This document shows positions 53,108 to 62,695 of a stretch of DNA of 64,000 bases, in pieces. How positions within the stretch are numbered: the stretch's first letter is position 1; the number at the start of each line of letters is the position of its first letter. Origin of the DNA: an uncultured Saprospiraceae bacterium (lineage in GTDB: Bacteria; Bacteroidota; Bacteroidia; Chitinophagales; Saprospiraceae). The stretch is from contig CALJOK010000014.1 in the NCBI GenBank assembly GCA_937981555.1, positions 166,279 to 230,278 of the forward strand, in the 5' to 3' direction. The notes below the pieces were generated by a model that saw nothing but the letters and a program-made list of their open reading frames with translations, did not search any database and had not been told where the DNA came from. Made by a program: the position numbers and the translations under genes.

Positions 53108-53134
53108 TTAATTCGTAGAATTTTTAAATATGGA

Positions 53135-53174
53135 GAATGGCTAATGCGATATAATTCGTGTTAGCCATTTTTTT
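53135..53174 (+). terminator. Rho-independent terminator after rny
   Basis: AATGGCTAA and TTAGCCATT pair, with further GCGA/TCG pairing inside, followed by T7. Confidence 0.9.
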
Positions 53175-53286
53175 ATTAAAACCCCAAAAAACAGGAATGT
53201 GGATAAAATGGCCAAGGAAAAGAAAAAAAAAACAAAAATAAGTGTAAAAAAGAGTTTTTAAGCTTTTAAAAACTAGAAGGAATAAC

Positions 53287-53294
53287 TACCTTTG
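53287..53294 (+). promoter_or_regulatory. -7 box of the ATP synthase operon
   Basis: TACCTTTG followed by CACCG, an exact consensus. A T-rich CTTTT stands about 20 bases upstream in place of TTTG. The leader before atpB would be about 100 bases. Confidence 0.65.
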
Positions 53295-53400
53295 CACCGA
53301 TTTTTAATGGAGCCACAAAATATTATTTGGCACTTTATGAAATCAAATTTTTACAAAGAGAAAAAATATATTTCAGATTCACTTTTTTGAACAGATCGAT

Positions 53401-54702
53401 ATGAAATTATCTAAGATATTTTTTGCGTTAGTTTTTGGAGCAGCTATGTTGTTTTCTAATATTAGTATTGCACAGCATGACAATGATGGTCACGACCACG
53501 CAACACATGAAGATGGAGCACATTCAGCAAAGAAGTTTTCTGCGAAAGAAACAGCTTTTCACCACATCGCAGATGCTAATATTTATAGCACAGGCTGGAT
53601 GAATTTTCCTTTGCCGTGTTTTTTGTATGATAAAGACAGAGGTAAATTATCTATGTTTCTTTCTAATAAATTCCATTATCACGGACATCATGGAGACGGG
53701 AGTGAAATCGTAGATGGGTATGTATTAAATGGAGGAACTGTTATGAAAATTGCAAATCCTTCTCCAGAGATGTTATCTGAAGATCATATCTCAATAGCAA
53801 GTAAGGATACACACCCTTTTAAATTTGAAAAAGTTACTGTAGGAGGAAAGGAAAATGAGGTTTCATATTTTATGCACAATGGCAAAAGATATGATCTCAT
53901 TAAGAAAACAACTTTAGATGCAGGTGTTTTTGGTGGAGGATTAACTTCATTCTACGATTTTTCAATTACGAAAAATGTAGCGAGTATGATTTTAGTTTGT
54001 TTATTTATGATGTTTGCATTTTTTAGCATCGCTAAAAAATACAAAACAAGAGACGGAAAAGCACCAAGTGGGTTGCAAGCTTTCATGGAACCAATTATCG
54101 TTTTTATCCAAGACGAAGTGGCAAAGCCATTCCTAGGAAATTCTTGGAAAAAATTCTTACCATTTTTATTAACTATTTTCTTTTTTATTTTAGGATTAAA
54201 TCTTTTCGGACAAATTCCATTTTTGGGAGGTTCGAATGTAACTGGAAATTTATCAGTAACATTTGTTTTAGCAATAGCTGCATTTTTCGTGGTTAACCTA
54301 AGCGGAAACAGACATTACTGGGAACATATAGTTTGGATGCCAGGAGTACCTGCGGCATTGAAATTGATTTTGACACCAGTAGAGTTATTAGGTGTAATTA
54401 TCAAACCGATTACTTTGATGTTACGTTTGTTTGCAAACATCACAGCTGGTCACATGGTAATGGTAATCTTTGTTAGTTTGATTTTTATTGCAAAAGATAT
54501 GGGAGGTGATAATGGAGTAGCTATAGCATGGGGTACATCACTTGCATCAATCTTATTGACGATGTTTATGATGAGTATTGAGTTATTGGTAGCATTCATT
54601 CAAGCATTTGTATTTACAATCTTGACTGCAGCATACTTGAATGCAGCAATTGATGAAGGACATGATCACGACCATGATGATGCACATGCAACTGCACACT
54701 AA
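53401..54702 (+). CDS. atpB: F-type ATP synthase subunit a, with His-rich N and C termini
   Basis: 433 residues, long for subunit a (E. coli 271). A signal peptide (ALVFGAAMLFSNISIAQ) precedes a periplasmic segment rich in His and Asp (HDNDGHDHATHEDGAHS) of about 150 residues, a Bacteroidota-type extension. The core follows, with GLNLFGQIPFLGG, the essential arginine helix ITLMLRLFANITAGHM and SIELLVAFIQAFVFTIL. The C terminus again is His-rich (DEGHDHDHDDAHATAH). It forms the proton half-channels with the c ring. First gene of the operon. Confidence 0.96.
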   Translation: MKLSKIFFALVFGAAMLFSNISIAQHDNDGHDHATHEDGAHSAKKFSAKETAFHHIADANIYSTGWMNFPLPCFLYDKDRGKLSMFLSNKFHYHGHHGDGSEIVDGYVLNGGTVMKIANPSPEMLSEDHISIASKDTHPFKFEKVTVGGKENEVSYFMHNGKRYDLIKKTTLDAGVFGGGLTSFYDFSITKNVASMILVCLFMMFAFFSIAKKYKTRDGKAPSGLQAFMEPIIVFIQDEVAKPFLGNSWKKFLPFLLTIFFFILGLNLFGQIPFLGGSNVTGNLSVTFVLAIAAFFVVNLSGNRHYWEHIVWMPGVPAALKLILTPVELLGVIIKPITLMLRLFANITAGHMVMVIFVSLIFIAKDMGGDNGVAIAWGTSLASILLTMFMMSIELLVAFIQAFVFTILTAAYLNAAIDEGHDHDHDDAHATAH

Positions 54703-54737
54703 ATTTTGAATTTTTAACTTTTTTTATAACCATATAA

Positions 54738-54953
<216 letters not shown>

Positions 54954-54977
54954 TCTCCACCGAGAAGCAAAAAACAA

Positions 54978-55017
54978 GAACTGAATTCCGTCACGGTTGG
55001 TGGCGGAATTCATGTTC
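54978..55017 (+). other. Intercistronic hairpin after atpE
   Basis: GAAC-TGAATTCCG pairs with CGGAATTCA-T-GTTC, with an extra TCAC/GGTG inner pairing. No T-run follows, so it probably protects the 3' end of an atpBE message or slows processing rather than ending transcription. Confidence 0.6.
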
Positions 55018-55057
55018 AAAAAAGTTATTTAAAGAACAATATTAAAAACATTTTACA

Positions 55058-55576
55058 ATGTTCATATTAGCTAGTATTGATTTTTCTCCGATTAAACCTG
55101 AGCTAGGATTACTCCTTTGGACAATCCTTATTTTCGGTTTTTTCTGGATAATTATGAGAAATTTTGCATTCAAGCCGATCATTGATGCTTTGGAAAAAAG
55201 AGATGGAAGCATTCAGAAAGCAATGGAAGATTCCAAAGCTGCAAGAGCGCAAATGGAAAGTTTCAAAGAAGAAAGTGCTCAGTTTATTGGGCAGGCTAGA
55301 GCAGACCAATCTGCTATAATGAAAGAAGCGAGAGCAGCAAAAGATCAAATTATCAATGATGCAAAAGAGGAAGCAAGAGTAGCGGCTAACAAAATAATTG
55401 GGAGCGCTCGAACTGAAATTAATGCTGAAAAAACTGCTGCATTGACTGAATTGAAAAAGAATTCAGGTGTATTCGCTTTAGAAATTGCTGAGAAAATTAT
55501 TCAAAAACAACTTATGGGAAAAGATGATAATGAGTCTTTTGCAAATGGGTTGATTAATGATATAAAATTAAACTAA
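55058..55576 (+). CDS. atpF: F-type ATP synthase subunit b, first copy
   Basis: 172 residues. Short periplasmic N terminus, one membrane helix (LGLLLWTILIFGFFWIIM), then a long charged helix with the atypical-heptad pattern of b subunits (KRDGSIQKAMEDSKAARAQM) and the delta-binding end FALEIAEKIIQKQL. It forms the peripheral stalk that holds the alpha/beta head against the rotor. A second gene of the same length and layout follows after six bases. No frameshift is seen in either copy. Confidence 0.92.
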   Translation: MFILASIDFSPIKPELGLLLWTILIFGFFWIIMRNFAFKPIIDALEKRDGSIQKAMEDSKAARAQMESFKEESAQFIGQARADQSAIMKEARAAKDQIINDAKEEARVAANKIIGSARTEINAEKTAALTELKKNSGVFALEIAEKIIQKQLMGKDDNESFANGLINDIKLN

Positions 55577-55582
55577 TAGATT

Positions 55583-56101
55583 ATGTTTTTATTAGAAGGT
55601 AGCGGAGGCTATATGTTAAATCCTGATACTGGTCTATTTGCTTGGACTGCGGGTATTTTTGTTGTTTTTTGGTTCTTTGTAATCAGAGCTGCAAAGAAGC
55701 CAATGAGTGATATGTTAAGCCAAAGAAATTCGGATATTCAAGAAGCATTGGACGAAGCTGAAAAAGCTCGAATCGACATGGCTAACTTGAAAGCAGACAA
55801 TGCAAAAATGATCGCTGAAGCAAAAGCAGAGCAAGCACAAATCATTGCTGATGCCAAAGCCACTAAAGATCAAATCGTAGAAGAAGCAAAAGTGAAAGCG
55901 ACAGAAGAAGCGGAGAGAATTATGATCAACGCTAAGATGGAAATTGAAAATCAAAAGAAAGTTGCTATCTCTGAAGTGAAAAACCAATCAAGTTTAATCG
56001 CTTTAGCTATCGCAGAACGAGTAATCAAAAAACAACTCACAGGCAACGAAGATCAAGAAGCGTTGGCTAATGAATTGATTGAAAATATTAAATTAAGTTA
56101 A
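55583..56101 (+). CDS. F-type ATP synthase subunit b, second copy (b'-like)
   Basis: 172 residues, aligning without gaps to the first b subunit: membrane helix GLFAWTAGIFVVFWFFV, shared KP..D.L..R...IQ.A core, and the end IALAIAERVIKKQLTGNEDQEALANELIENIKLS matching the first copy. By eye, 21 of 54 positions in residues 13-66 are identical. It is very rich in A, E and K in the stalk. Tandem b and b' genes giving a b/b' heterodimer are known from cyanobacteria and some proteobacteria; in Bacteroidota a single atpF is usual. Both copies look functional. Confidence 0.88.
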   Translation: MFLLEGSGGYMLNPDTGLFAWTAGIFVVFWFFVIRAAKKPMSDMLSQRNSDIQEALDEAEKARIDMANLKADNAKMIAEAKAEQAQIIADAKATKDQIVEEAKVKATEEAERIMINAKMEIENQKKVAISEVKNQSSLIALAIAERVIKKQLTGNEDQEALANELIENIKLS

Positions 56102-56139
56102 TCAGTTGATTTTTAAATCAACTACTAACCAATAATAAA

Positions 56140-56691
56140 ATGTCAGTAGCAAAATTAGCTGGACGATATGCAAAATCTTTAATTGACTTAGCTCAAGAGC
56201 AAGGGAAATTGGAAACTATATTGGGCGACATTCAAGCGTTCAAAGCAGCGAACGAAAATAGAGACATGTATATGATGCTTAAAAGTCCTATTATCAATAC
56301 AGCCAAAAAACGTAGTATTATTGAAGCGATTTTTGGAGAAAGTTTTGATAAAATGACGATGGCTTTTACCAATATTGTTTTGACTAAAGGTCGAGAACAA
56401 TATCTTCCAGAAATCTGTGAAGAATTTATCAATCAATATAGAGGTATCAAAAATATCACAAGTGCAACAGTTACTTCTGCCACTCCTTTGAAAGAAGAGA
56501 CTTTAGAAAAGATCAAAGATAAGATTCGTTCTGAAATGACTCAAGGTGGAGGAACAGTTGAAATCGAAACTAAAGTAGATGCATCATTACTTGGAGGATT
56601 TGTAATAGAGGTAGGAGATAGTTTATACGATGCAAGTGTTGCGACACGATTGAAGAAACTCAGAAAAGAGTTAACTGGAAGTGTAAATTAA
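56140..56691 (+). CDS. atpH: F-type ATP synthase subunit delta
   Basis: 183 residues, normal length. N-terminal helical domain starting VAKLAGRYAKSLIDLAQEQGKLETI, with ITSATVTSATPL before the C-terminal domain ending GGFVIEVGDSLYDASVATRLKKL, the family signature. It joins the peripheral stalk to the top of the alpha/beta ring. It lies 38 bases after the second b gene. Confidence 0.96.
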   Translation: MSVAKLAGRYAKSLIDLAQEQGKLETILGDIQAFKAANENRDMYMMLKSPIINTAKKRSIIEAIFGESFDKMTMAFTNIVLTKGREQYLPEICEEFINQYRGIKNITSATVTSATPLKEETLEKIKDKIRSEMTQGGGTVEIETKVDASLLGGFVIEVGDSLYDASVATRLKKLRKELTGSVN

Positions 56692-56774
56692 TAGTTGTAA
56701 ATGTTTTGTTATTAAACAGAGTCATTTTGCAATTTTCAAATAAATATATTTTTTAATCATAAAATCTAAAGATT

Positions 56775-58376
56775 ATGGTAGGTGTTAAACCTGATGAAAT
56801 ATCCGCAATCTTAAAGCAGCAATTATCTGGTTTTCAAACTGCTGCAGAACTCGAAGAAGTAGGTACTGTTCTAGAAGTAGGTGATGGTATCGCTCGTGTT
56901 TACGGACTTACTCAAGCGCAAGCTGGAGAGTTGGTAGAATTCGAAACTGGAGTTCAAGCAATTGTATTGAATCTGGAGGAAGATAACGTAGGAGTTGTAT
57001 TGTTAGGAGCAGGTGACGGTATCCGAGAAGGTTCTAAAGTACGTCGAACTAGTCGTATCGCATCTCTTGAAGTAGGAGAGGGTATGGTAGGACGAGTTGT
57101 CAATCCACTTGGATTACCTATTGATGGTAAAGGTCCAATCGAAGGAAAGACTTACCAAATGCCTATCGAAAGAAAAGCACCTGGTGTAATTTACAGACAA
57201 CCTGTAAACGAACCACTTCAAACTGGTATCAAAGCAATCGATGCTATGATTCCAATTGGAAGAGGACAACGGGAGTTAATTATTGGTGACCGTCAAACGG
57301 GTAAGACTGCGATTGCAGTCGATACTATCATCAATCAAAAAGAATTTTATGACAGAGGAGAACCTGTATTCTGCATCTATGTAGCATCAGGTCAAAAAGC
57401 ATCTACAGTTGCCAACGTTGCCCAAACTTTAGAAGAGAATGGGGCAATGGCTTATACTGTAATTGTATCTTCTTCTGCAGCTGATCCAGCACCACTTCAA
57501 TTTTATGCACCATTCGCTGGGGCTGCAATTGGAGAATTTTTCCGAGATACAGGACGACCTGCATTGATTGTTTTTGATGATTTATCAAAGCAAGCAGTTG
57601 CATACCGTGAGGTATCATTATTGCTTAGACGACCTCCGGGTCGGGAAGCATATCCTGGAGATGTATTTTACTTACACTCTCGTTTATTGGAGCGTGCTGC
57701 GAAAATCATTGCTAATGATGAGATCGCAAGAAGCATGAATGATTTACCTGAATCTTTGGCTAATGCAAAAGATGCGAAAGGAGAACCAATCGTAAAAGGT
57801 GGAGGATCATTAACGGCATTGCCTATTATCGAAACTCAAGCGGGTGACGTTTCTGCATATATTCCAACTAATGTAATTTCAATTACAGATGGTCAAATTT
57901 TCTTGGAGTCGAACTTGTTTAACGCTGGTGTACGTCCTGCCATTAATGTAGGGGTATCAGTATCACGGGTAGGAGGTTCTGCTCAGATTAAGTCGATGAA
58001 AAAAGTATCTGGTACATTGAAATTGGATCAAGCATCTTACCGAGAGTTAGAGGCATTCTCTAAATTCGGTTCTGATTTGGATCCAGTAACAACTGCCATC
58101 TTAGGAAAAGGAGAGCGTAATGTGGAAATTTTGAAACAAGCACAGTACTCTCCACTTTCTGTAGAAAAGCAAGTTGCCATTATTTACTTAGGTTCAAAAG
58201 GTTTACTTCAAGATGTGCCTGTTAATAAGGTAAAAGAATTTGAAGAAATGTTTTTGACTACTTTGGAGCAAAAATTCCCTGAGGTATTAAGCTCATTCAA
58301 AGCAGGTAAATTAACAGATGAGGCAACAAGCGCTGTAACAAAATTAGCAGCAGAAATGTCTGCTCAGTATAAATAG
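56775..58376 (+). CDS. atpA: F-type ATP synthase subunit alpha
   Basis: 533 residues. The non-catalytic nucleotide site has Walker A GDRQTGKT. The family signature near the middle reads [23 protein letters not shown]. The N-terminal beta barrel includes [11 protein letters not shown] and the C-terminal helical domain ends [10 protein letters not shown]. It pairs with beta (AtpD), which is not encoded in this window. It lies 83 bases after atpH. Confidence 0.98.
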   Translation: MVGVKPDEISAILKQQLSGFQTAAELEEVGTVLEVGDGIARVYGLTQAQAGELVEFETGVQAIVLNLEEDNVGVVLLGAGDGIREGSKVRRTSRIASLEVGEGMVGRVVNPLGLPIDGKGPIEGKTYQMPIERKAPGVIYRQPVNEPLQTGIKAIDAMIPIGRGQRELIIGDRQTGKTAIAVDTIINQKEFYDRGEPVFCIYVASGQKASTVANVAQTLEENGAMAYTVIVSSSAADPAPLQFYAPFAGAAIGEFFRDTGRPALIVFDDLSKQAVAYREVSLLLRRPPGREAYPGDVFYLHSRLLERAAKIIANDEIARSMNDLPESLANAKDAKGEPIVKGGGSLTALPIIETQAGDVSAYIPTNVISITDGQIFLESNLFNAGVRPAINVGVSVSRVGGSAQIKSMKKVSGTLKLDQASYRELEAFSKFGSDLDPVTTAILGKGERNVEILKQAQYSPLSVEKQVAIIYLGSKGLLQDVPVNKVKEFEEMFLTTLEQKFPEVLSSFKAGKLTDEATSAVTKLAAEMSAQYK

Positions 58377-58392
58377 TTTTTTTAGAGATAAG

Positions 58393-58466
58393 TTATAAGT
58401 GATGAATCATGAGTTTTTTTATAACTCAAAAATCATCGCTTATAATTTATCACTCATAACTAATTC
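58393..58466. repeat. Inverted repeat between atpA and atpG, related to the repeat before tgt
   Basis: TTATAAGTGATGA...GAGTT (58393-58415) pairs with AACTC...TCATCGCTTATAA (58423-58445). A further ATCACTCAT core follows at 58449-58457. It has no T-tail, so it is a repeat or mRNA hairpin and not an obvious terminator; transcription into atpG is expected. Confidence 0.55.
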
Positions 58467-58472
58467 AAAATC

Positions 58473-59363
58473 ATGGGTGCTAATTTAAAAGAAGTAAGAG
58501 ACAGGATTACGTCGGTAAAATCGACACAGCAAATCACCAAAGCCATGAAGATGGTTTCGGCAGCGAAATTACGACGGGCAACAGATGCAATTGTGCAGAT
58601 GCGTCCGTACGCGAATAAGTTGAATGATATGTTGAAAAATATTCTTTCAAATATTGAAGGTGGAGCTAATACAACTTTTGGACAAGAACGAGTAATTGAA
58701 AATGCAGCAGTTGTAGTAGTAACTTCTAATAGAGGTTTGGCAGGTGCATTCAATTCGAATGTCATTAAATCCGCAGTAGCAACAATTGAAGAAAGATTTT
58801 CAAAACAACGAGTTGCTGGAAAATTGACAATAGTATGTATTGGAAAAAAAGGAAATGAATATTTCAAAAAACGTTACAAAGATTGTAAAATCGTAAGTGA
58901 CTATGTTGAAATTTTCAACGACCTTAGTTTCGATAATATTTCTCAAGTTTCTCAAATATTGATGGATGGTTTTGAAGCAAAAGAATATGATGCGGTAACT
59001 GTTTCTTACAGTCGATTCAAAAATGCAGGAATGCAGTTTGCTGAAACGCATCAATTTTTACCAGTTGAAAAATTAGAAGTATCTGGTGGAAGTAAACATC
59101 GAGCAGATTATATTTTTGAACCAAGCGAAAAAGAATTATTGGAAAAATTAGTTCCAAGTATCTTGCAAACTACTTTCCAGAAATTTTTACTTGACACTCA
59201 TGCTTCTGAACATGGTGCTCGAATGACTGCGATGGATAAAGCAACTGAAAATGCAGAAGAAATGATCAAAGATATGAAGGTCATTTACAATAAAGCAAGA
59301 CAAGAATCAATTACGAAAGAGCTTTCGGAAATTGTTGGTGGAGCTGCGGCATTGGAAGGATAA
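58473..59363 (+). CDS. atpG: F-type ATP synthase subunit gamma
   Basis: 296 residues. The N-terminal helix LKEVRDRITSVKSTQQITKAMKMVSAAKLRRA and the C-terminal EHGARMTAMDKATENAEEMI with NKARQESITKELSEIVGGAAAL form the coiled-coil rotor shaft. The middle Rossmann-like part has TSNRGLAGAFNSNV. Last gene of atpBEFFHAG; the catalytic beta and epsilon genes are elsewhere, as is usual in Bacteroidota. Followed by a terminator. Confidence 0.97.
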   Translation: MGANLKEVRDRITSVKSTQQITKAMKMVSAAKLRRATDAIVQMRPYANKLNDMLKNILSNIEGGANTTFGQERVIENAAVVVVTSNRGLAGAFNSNVIKSAVATIEERFSKQRVAGKLTIVCIGKKGNEYFKKRYKDCKIVSDYVEIFNDLSFDNISQVSQILMDGFEAKEYDAVTVSYSRFKNAGMQFAETHQFLPVEKLEVSGGSKHRADYIFEPSEKELLEKLVPSILQTTFQKFLLDTHASEHGARMTAMDKATENAEEMIKDMKVIYNKARQESITKELSEIVGGAAALEG

Positions 59364-59419
59364 TCGTAAAACGACTTTCCAAGTCGTTACCAAAAATATT
59401 TTAGATTTTATGAAAAATA

Positions 59420-59452
59420 TAAAAGCCTTGCTCATTGAGCAAGGCTTTTTTT
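59420..59452 (+). terminator. Rho-independent terminator of the ATP synthase operon
   Basis: AAAAGCCTTGCTC and GAGCAAGGCTTTT with an ATT loop and additional T. Confidence 0.95.
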
Positions 59453-59642
59453 ATTTCTACAAGTCAATCAACTTTTAAATCTTAAAGCCTTGTTTAATTT
59501 TTCCAAAAAATAATCCCTATATTTCGAGTTCGTACAAGAAAAACGAGTTGATTTTTTTAACCTAAACTTTAATAAAATTCTATCGTTTTACAACTACACG
59601 AATTTAATTTTCTTTTTTTAATAAAACCAAGAATTCTCATAT

Positions 59643-60638
59643 ATGAAAGCAGTAATTCCCGTAGCTGGAGCAGGTACCAATCTTAGACCGCTGACCTACA
59701 CGCAACCTAAACCTTTGATTCCGGTTGCAGGGAAAACTATCATTTCATTTATCATCGAACAACTTGTCGAGGCAGGAGTCAAGGATTTCGTTTTTATCAT
59801 TGGTTATCTCGGAGAAAAAATTAAAAATTTTGTTGAAAAAAATTATCCTGACCTCAACATGGAGTTCGTGAATCAAGAAGAGCGTTTTGGTTTGGGACAT
59901 GCGATTTGGACAGCAAGAGATGTTTTAAGAAATGCAGATGGAATTTTTATAGTTTTAGGAGATACGATTTTTGATGTTGATTTAGAAAAAATGATGAATA
60001 CCCCCAACTCATGTGTAGGTGTGCAAAAAGTAGAAGATCCACGAGATTTTGGGGTGGTAGAAAAAGGGGAAGATGGAATGGTAAGTAAAGTGATTGAAAA
60101 ACCTAAAATTCCAAAATCGAATTTGGCAATGGTTGGGTTGTATAAAATTGATGAGGTTAATTTATTGCTCGATAGTATTGAGTATAATATTGAAAATAAC
60201 TTACGGACTTACAATGAATTTCAATTAACAGATGGACTTCAATTAATGATTGAAAAAGGTGCAAAAATTACCACAATGCCAGTTAATAATTGGTTTGATT
60301 GCGGGAAAAAGGAAATTCTTTTGGAAACCAATGCTATGCTTTTGAACAAGCAGAGTTATGGTTCTTCAAACCTTCCTCATTTCGAAGGAACAATAATTAT
60401 CCATCCAGTTAGTATTGGAGAGAATTGTGAGATCCAGAATTCCATCATAGGGCCTCATGTAACAATTGGAAATAATACAGTTATTGATTATGCAATTATC
60501 AAAGATTCCATCATAGGTAGTTATGCCTCGATTGCAAATATAGTTTTACAAAACAGCGTCATCGGAAGTGATGCAGCAATTAAAGGTTGGAGTCAGAGTT
60601 TAAATATTGGAGACAATACTGAAATAGATTTTTCTTAA
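59643..60638 (+). CDS. Sugar-phosphate nucleotidyltransferase with left-handed beta-helix tail
   Basis: 331 residues. The nucleotidyltransferase start MKAVIPVAGAGTNLRPLTY corresponds to the G-x-G-T-R-L/M-R-P-L-T motif, but with N at the usual R (related Bacteroidota proteins have K here). The base-binding lysine is in QPKPLIPVAGK, the metal aspartate in LGDTIFD, and the substrate region is VIEKPKIPKSN. Residues 240-331 form hexapeptide repeats (IGENCEIQNSIIGPHVTIGNNTVI). It resembles long-form RmlA/GalU-like enzymes that make NDP-sugars for surface glycans. The sugar is unknown. No glycan genes are adjacent. Confidence 0.85.
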   Translation: MKAVIPVAGAGTNLRPLTYTQPKPLIPVAGKTIISFIIEQLVEAGVKDFVFIIGYLGEKIKNFVEKNYPDLNMEFVNQEERFGLGHAIWTARDVLRNADGIFIVLGDTIFDVDLEKMMNTPNSCVGVQKVEDPRDFGVVEKGEDGMVSKVIEKPKIPKSNLAMVGLYKIDEVNLLLDSIEYNIENNLRTYNEFQLTDGLQLMIEKGAKITTMPVNNWFDCGKKEILLETNAMLLNKQSYGSSNLPHFEGTIIIHPVSIGENCEIQNSIIGPHVTIGNNTVIDYAIIKDSIIGSYASIANIVLQNSVIGSDAAIKGWSQSLNIGDNTEIDFS

Positions 60639-60665
60639 GGTATTTTTTAGCAGGAACTTCGAAGA

Positions 60666-61403
60666 TTAAAAATGGCAAAGATGCCCATTCTCTTTTAGCC
60701 AATCTTCTTTTTCTTTATAATCCGGCATCGCATCACTCACTAATTTCCAAAATCTTTCCGAGTGATTTAATTCAATCAAATGTGCCAACTCATGGATAAT
60801 CACATAATCAACCACATCGTCAGGCGCAAATAATAAACGAGTAGAAAGATTTAAATTTCCTTGATTTGAGCAGCTTCCCCAATTTGATTGATTGTATTTA
60901 AAATTCAAACTTTTTACCGGCATTTTAAAATGCATATTATTAAACTCATTGACTCTCCGAGCAATTTCAGGTTTGAAATCATTTCCTACAACTCGACTCA
61001 ACAAGTGTTTAATAGCTTTTTGCAAATGTGATTCTGAATCGTGTTTACTTAATTTAAGATGAAGCACTTTATTTTTAAGATTAGCGGTATGAGTTTTTTT
61101 ATCCAAAAAACTAAATTTCAAAGTATACTCACGAGCACCAACTTTCAAGACGTCACCATCTTGATAATCTTTTCCAAAAAAACGAACATGTAAATCTTTG
61201 TGTTTGTCAAATTGTTCTTGAACCCAATTTGCAAACCAGGCGAGTTGTTCTTTTTGCTGACTATCTGTTAACAGATTAGGCATTCTTAGAATCACGTATT
61301 GTTTGCCAAAGGAAGCACGTACATTACGACGCTTTTCATGATATACTTTTACAGGTACCTGCTTCCCTTGGACTTCTAAATATGTTTTTTGAACTTTTGA
61401 CAT
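60666..61403 (-). CDS. YgjP-type (DUF45) zinc metallopeptidase-like protein
   Basis: 245 residues. The C-terminal domain has the zinc motif VIHELAHLIELNHSERFW (HExxH plus a third His) preceded by SNWGSCSNQGNLNLSTRLLFAP, a strong YgjP-family pattern. Residues 1-120 form the family's beta-rich N-terminal half. It is cytoplasmic; the substrate of YgjP proteins is uncertain. It starts 9 bases after the stop of serC on the same strand, so it is probably cotranscribed with it. Confidence 0.88.
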   Translation of the reverse strand: MSKVQKTYLEVQGKQVPVKVYHEKRRNVRASFGKQYVILRMPNLLTDSQQKEQLAWFANWVQEQFDKHKDLHVRFFGKDYQDGDVLKVGAREYTLKFSFLDKKTHTANLKNKVLHLKLSKHDSESHLQKAIKHLLSRVVGNDFKPEIARRVNEFNNMHFKMPVKSLNFKYNQSNWGSCSNQGNLNLSTRLLFAPDDVVDYVIIHELAHLIELNHSERFWKLVSDAMPDYKEKEDWLKENGHLCHF

Positions 61404-61412
61404 AAAAAAAGT

Positions 61413-62501
61413 CTAAGCATTTTTGCTTGCAAATTTTTTCATTACATCTACTAAAACTTGTACACCTTCAATTGGCATCGCATTATAAATAGATGCTCTA
61501 AATCCTCCAACTGATCTGTGACCTTTTATACCAACACAATCAGCTACTGCACAATCTGCTAAAAATGCTTCTTCCATTTCAATATTTTTCATTTTGAAAG
61601 TAACATTCATTAATGAGCGATCTTCAACAGCAGTTGTACCTTCAAATAAAGGATTGGAATCAATCTCATTATAAAGTAATCTTGCTTTGGTTTCATTTTT
61701 TGTAGCCATTGCTGCAACTCCTCCATTTTCTTTTACCCACCGCATAGTCAACATAGACACATAAATAGGAAAAGCAGGAGGTGTGTTAAACATAGATCCT
61801 TTTGCAATGTGCGTATTATAATCCAACATGGTAGGAATAGGTCGACCAGTCTTTCCTAATAAATTTTTATTAACAATCACTAATGTTACCCCTGCAGGTC
61901 CCATATTTTTTTGAGCACCACAATAGATGATTCCAAATTTACTTATATCAATTGGACGGCTAAAAATATCAGAAGACATATCACAAACCAGAGGTACATT
62001 AGTTTCTGGAAAGGCATGATGTTGAGTTCCAAAAACAGTATTATTACTAGTCATATGCAAATAAGTTGCATCGGCTGGAATTTCATAACCTTTAGGAATA
62101 GAAGTATAATTGCTTTCTTTTGAAGAGGCCAGAACATTTACATTTCCAAATAGTTTTGCCTCCTTGATTGCCTTGTCAGACCATGTCCCTGTATTAATGT
62201 AACACGCAGTTCCATCTTGAGGTAGCAAATTCATTGGAACCATATAGAATTGAGAACTTGCTCCACCTGTCAAAAATAAAACTTCGTAATTATCATCTAA
62301 GCCAAGTAGCTCTTTCGTAAGACTGACAGCTTCATCAACCACGGATACGAATTGTTTACTTCGATGTGAAATTTCTAAAATTGATAAGCCCATTCCAGCA
62401 AAGTCTTCAATTGCTGCAGTTGCTTGTTTTAAAACACTTGCAGGAAGTATTGCTGGGCCTGCAAAAAAATTATGTTTCTTTTTTGTGATTACGGTATTCA
62501 T
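61413..62501 (-). CDS. serC: Phosphoserine aminotransferase
   Basis: 362 residues. The start NFFAGPAILPASVLKQA is the SerC N terminus; GMGLSILEISHRSKQF, LTGGASSQFYMVPMNL, the PLP lysine in YCGAQKNMGPAGVTLVIV, and the C-terminal GHRSVGGFRASIYNAMP are all present. It makes O-phosphoserine from 3-phosphohydroxypyruvate with glutamate (EC 2.6.1.52) for serine, and the PdxB-branch intermediate for pyridoxal phosphate. It has a TATTTTTG box 33 bases upstream on its strand. serA is not adjacent. Confidence 0.96.
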   Translation of the reverse strand: MNTVITKKKHNFFAGPAILPASVLKQATAAIEDFAGMGLSILEISHRSKQFVSVVDEAVSLTKELLGLDDNYEVLFLTGGASSQFYMVPMNLLPQDGTACYINTGTWSDKAIKEAKLFGNVNVLASSKESNYTSIPKGYEIPADATYLHMTSNNTVFGTQHHAFPETNVPLVCDMSSDIFSRPIDISKFGIIYCGAQKNMGPAGVTLVIVNKNLLGKTGRPIPTMLDYNTHIAKGSMFNTPPAFPIYVSMLTMRWVKENGGVAAMATKNETKARLLYNEIDSNPLFEGTTAVEDRSLMNVTFKMKNIEMEEAFLADCAVADCVGIKGHRSVGGFRASIYNAMPIEGVQVLVDVMKKFASKNA

Positions 62502-62534
62502 TGTGATTTAAAATTAGGTGAAAAAAAGAAAGAA

Positions 62535-62542
62535 CAAAAATA
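62535..62542 (-). promoter_or_regulatory. -7 box of serC
   Basis: On the minus strand TATTTTTG, 33 bases before the serC ATG. The -33 region is not a clear match. Confidence 0.45.
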
Positions 62543-62695
62543 GATTTTTTAAAAACAGAATGCCATAAAACGAGATTAAAATTCAAGAGCAAAGTGAAAA
62601 AATATTTTTTTTTTAAGCGAAAAATTTAAAAAGTAGAGCATTTTTAAAATGAATAGAAGCTAAAAGTCTTGCATTAACAAAGTTAGAGAACTATC

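Noticed and set aside
55058..56101. Idea that one b-subunit copy is a pseudogene
   Set aside because: Both frames are intact, of equal length and retain membrane, stalk and delta-binding parts.
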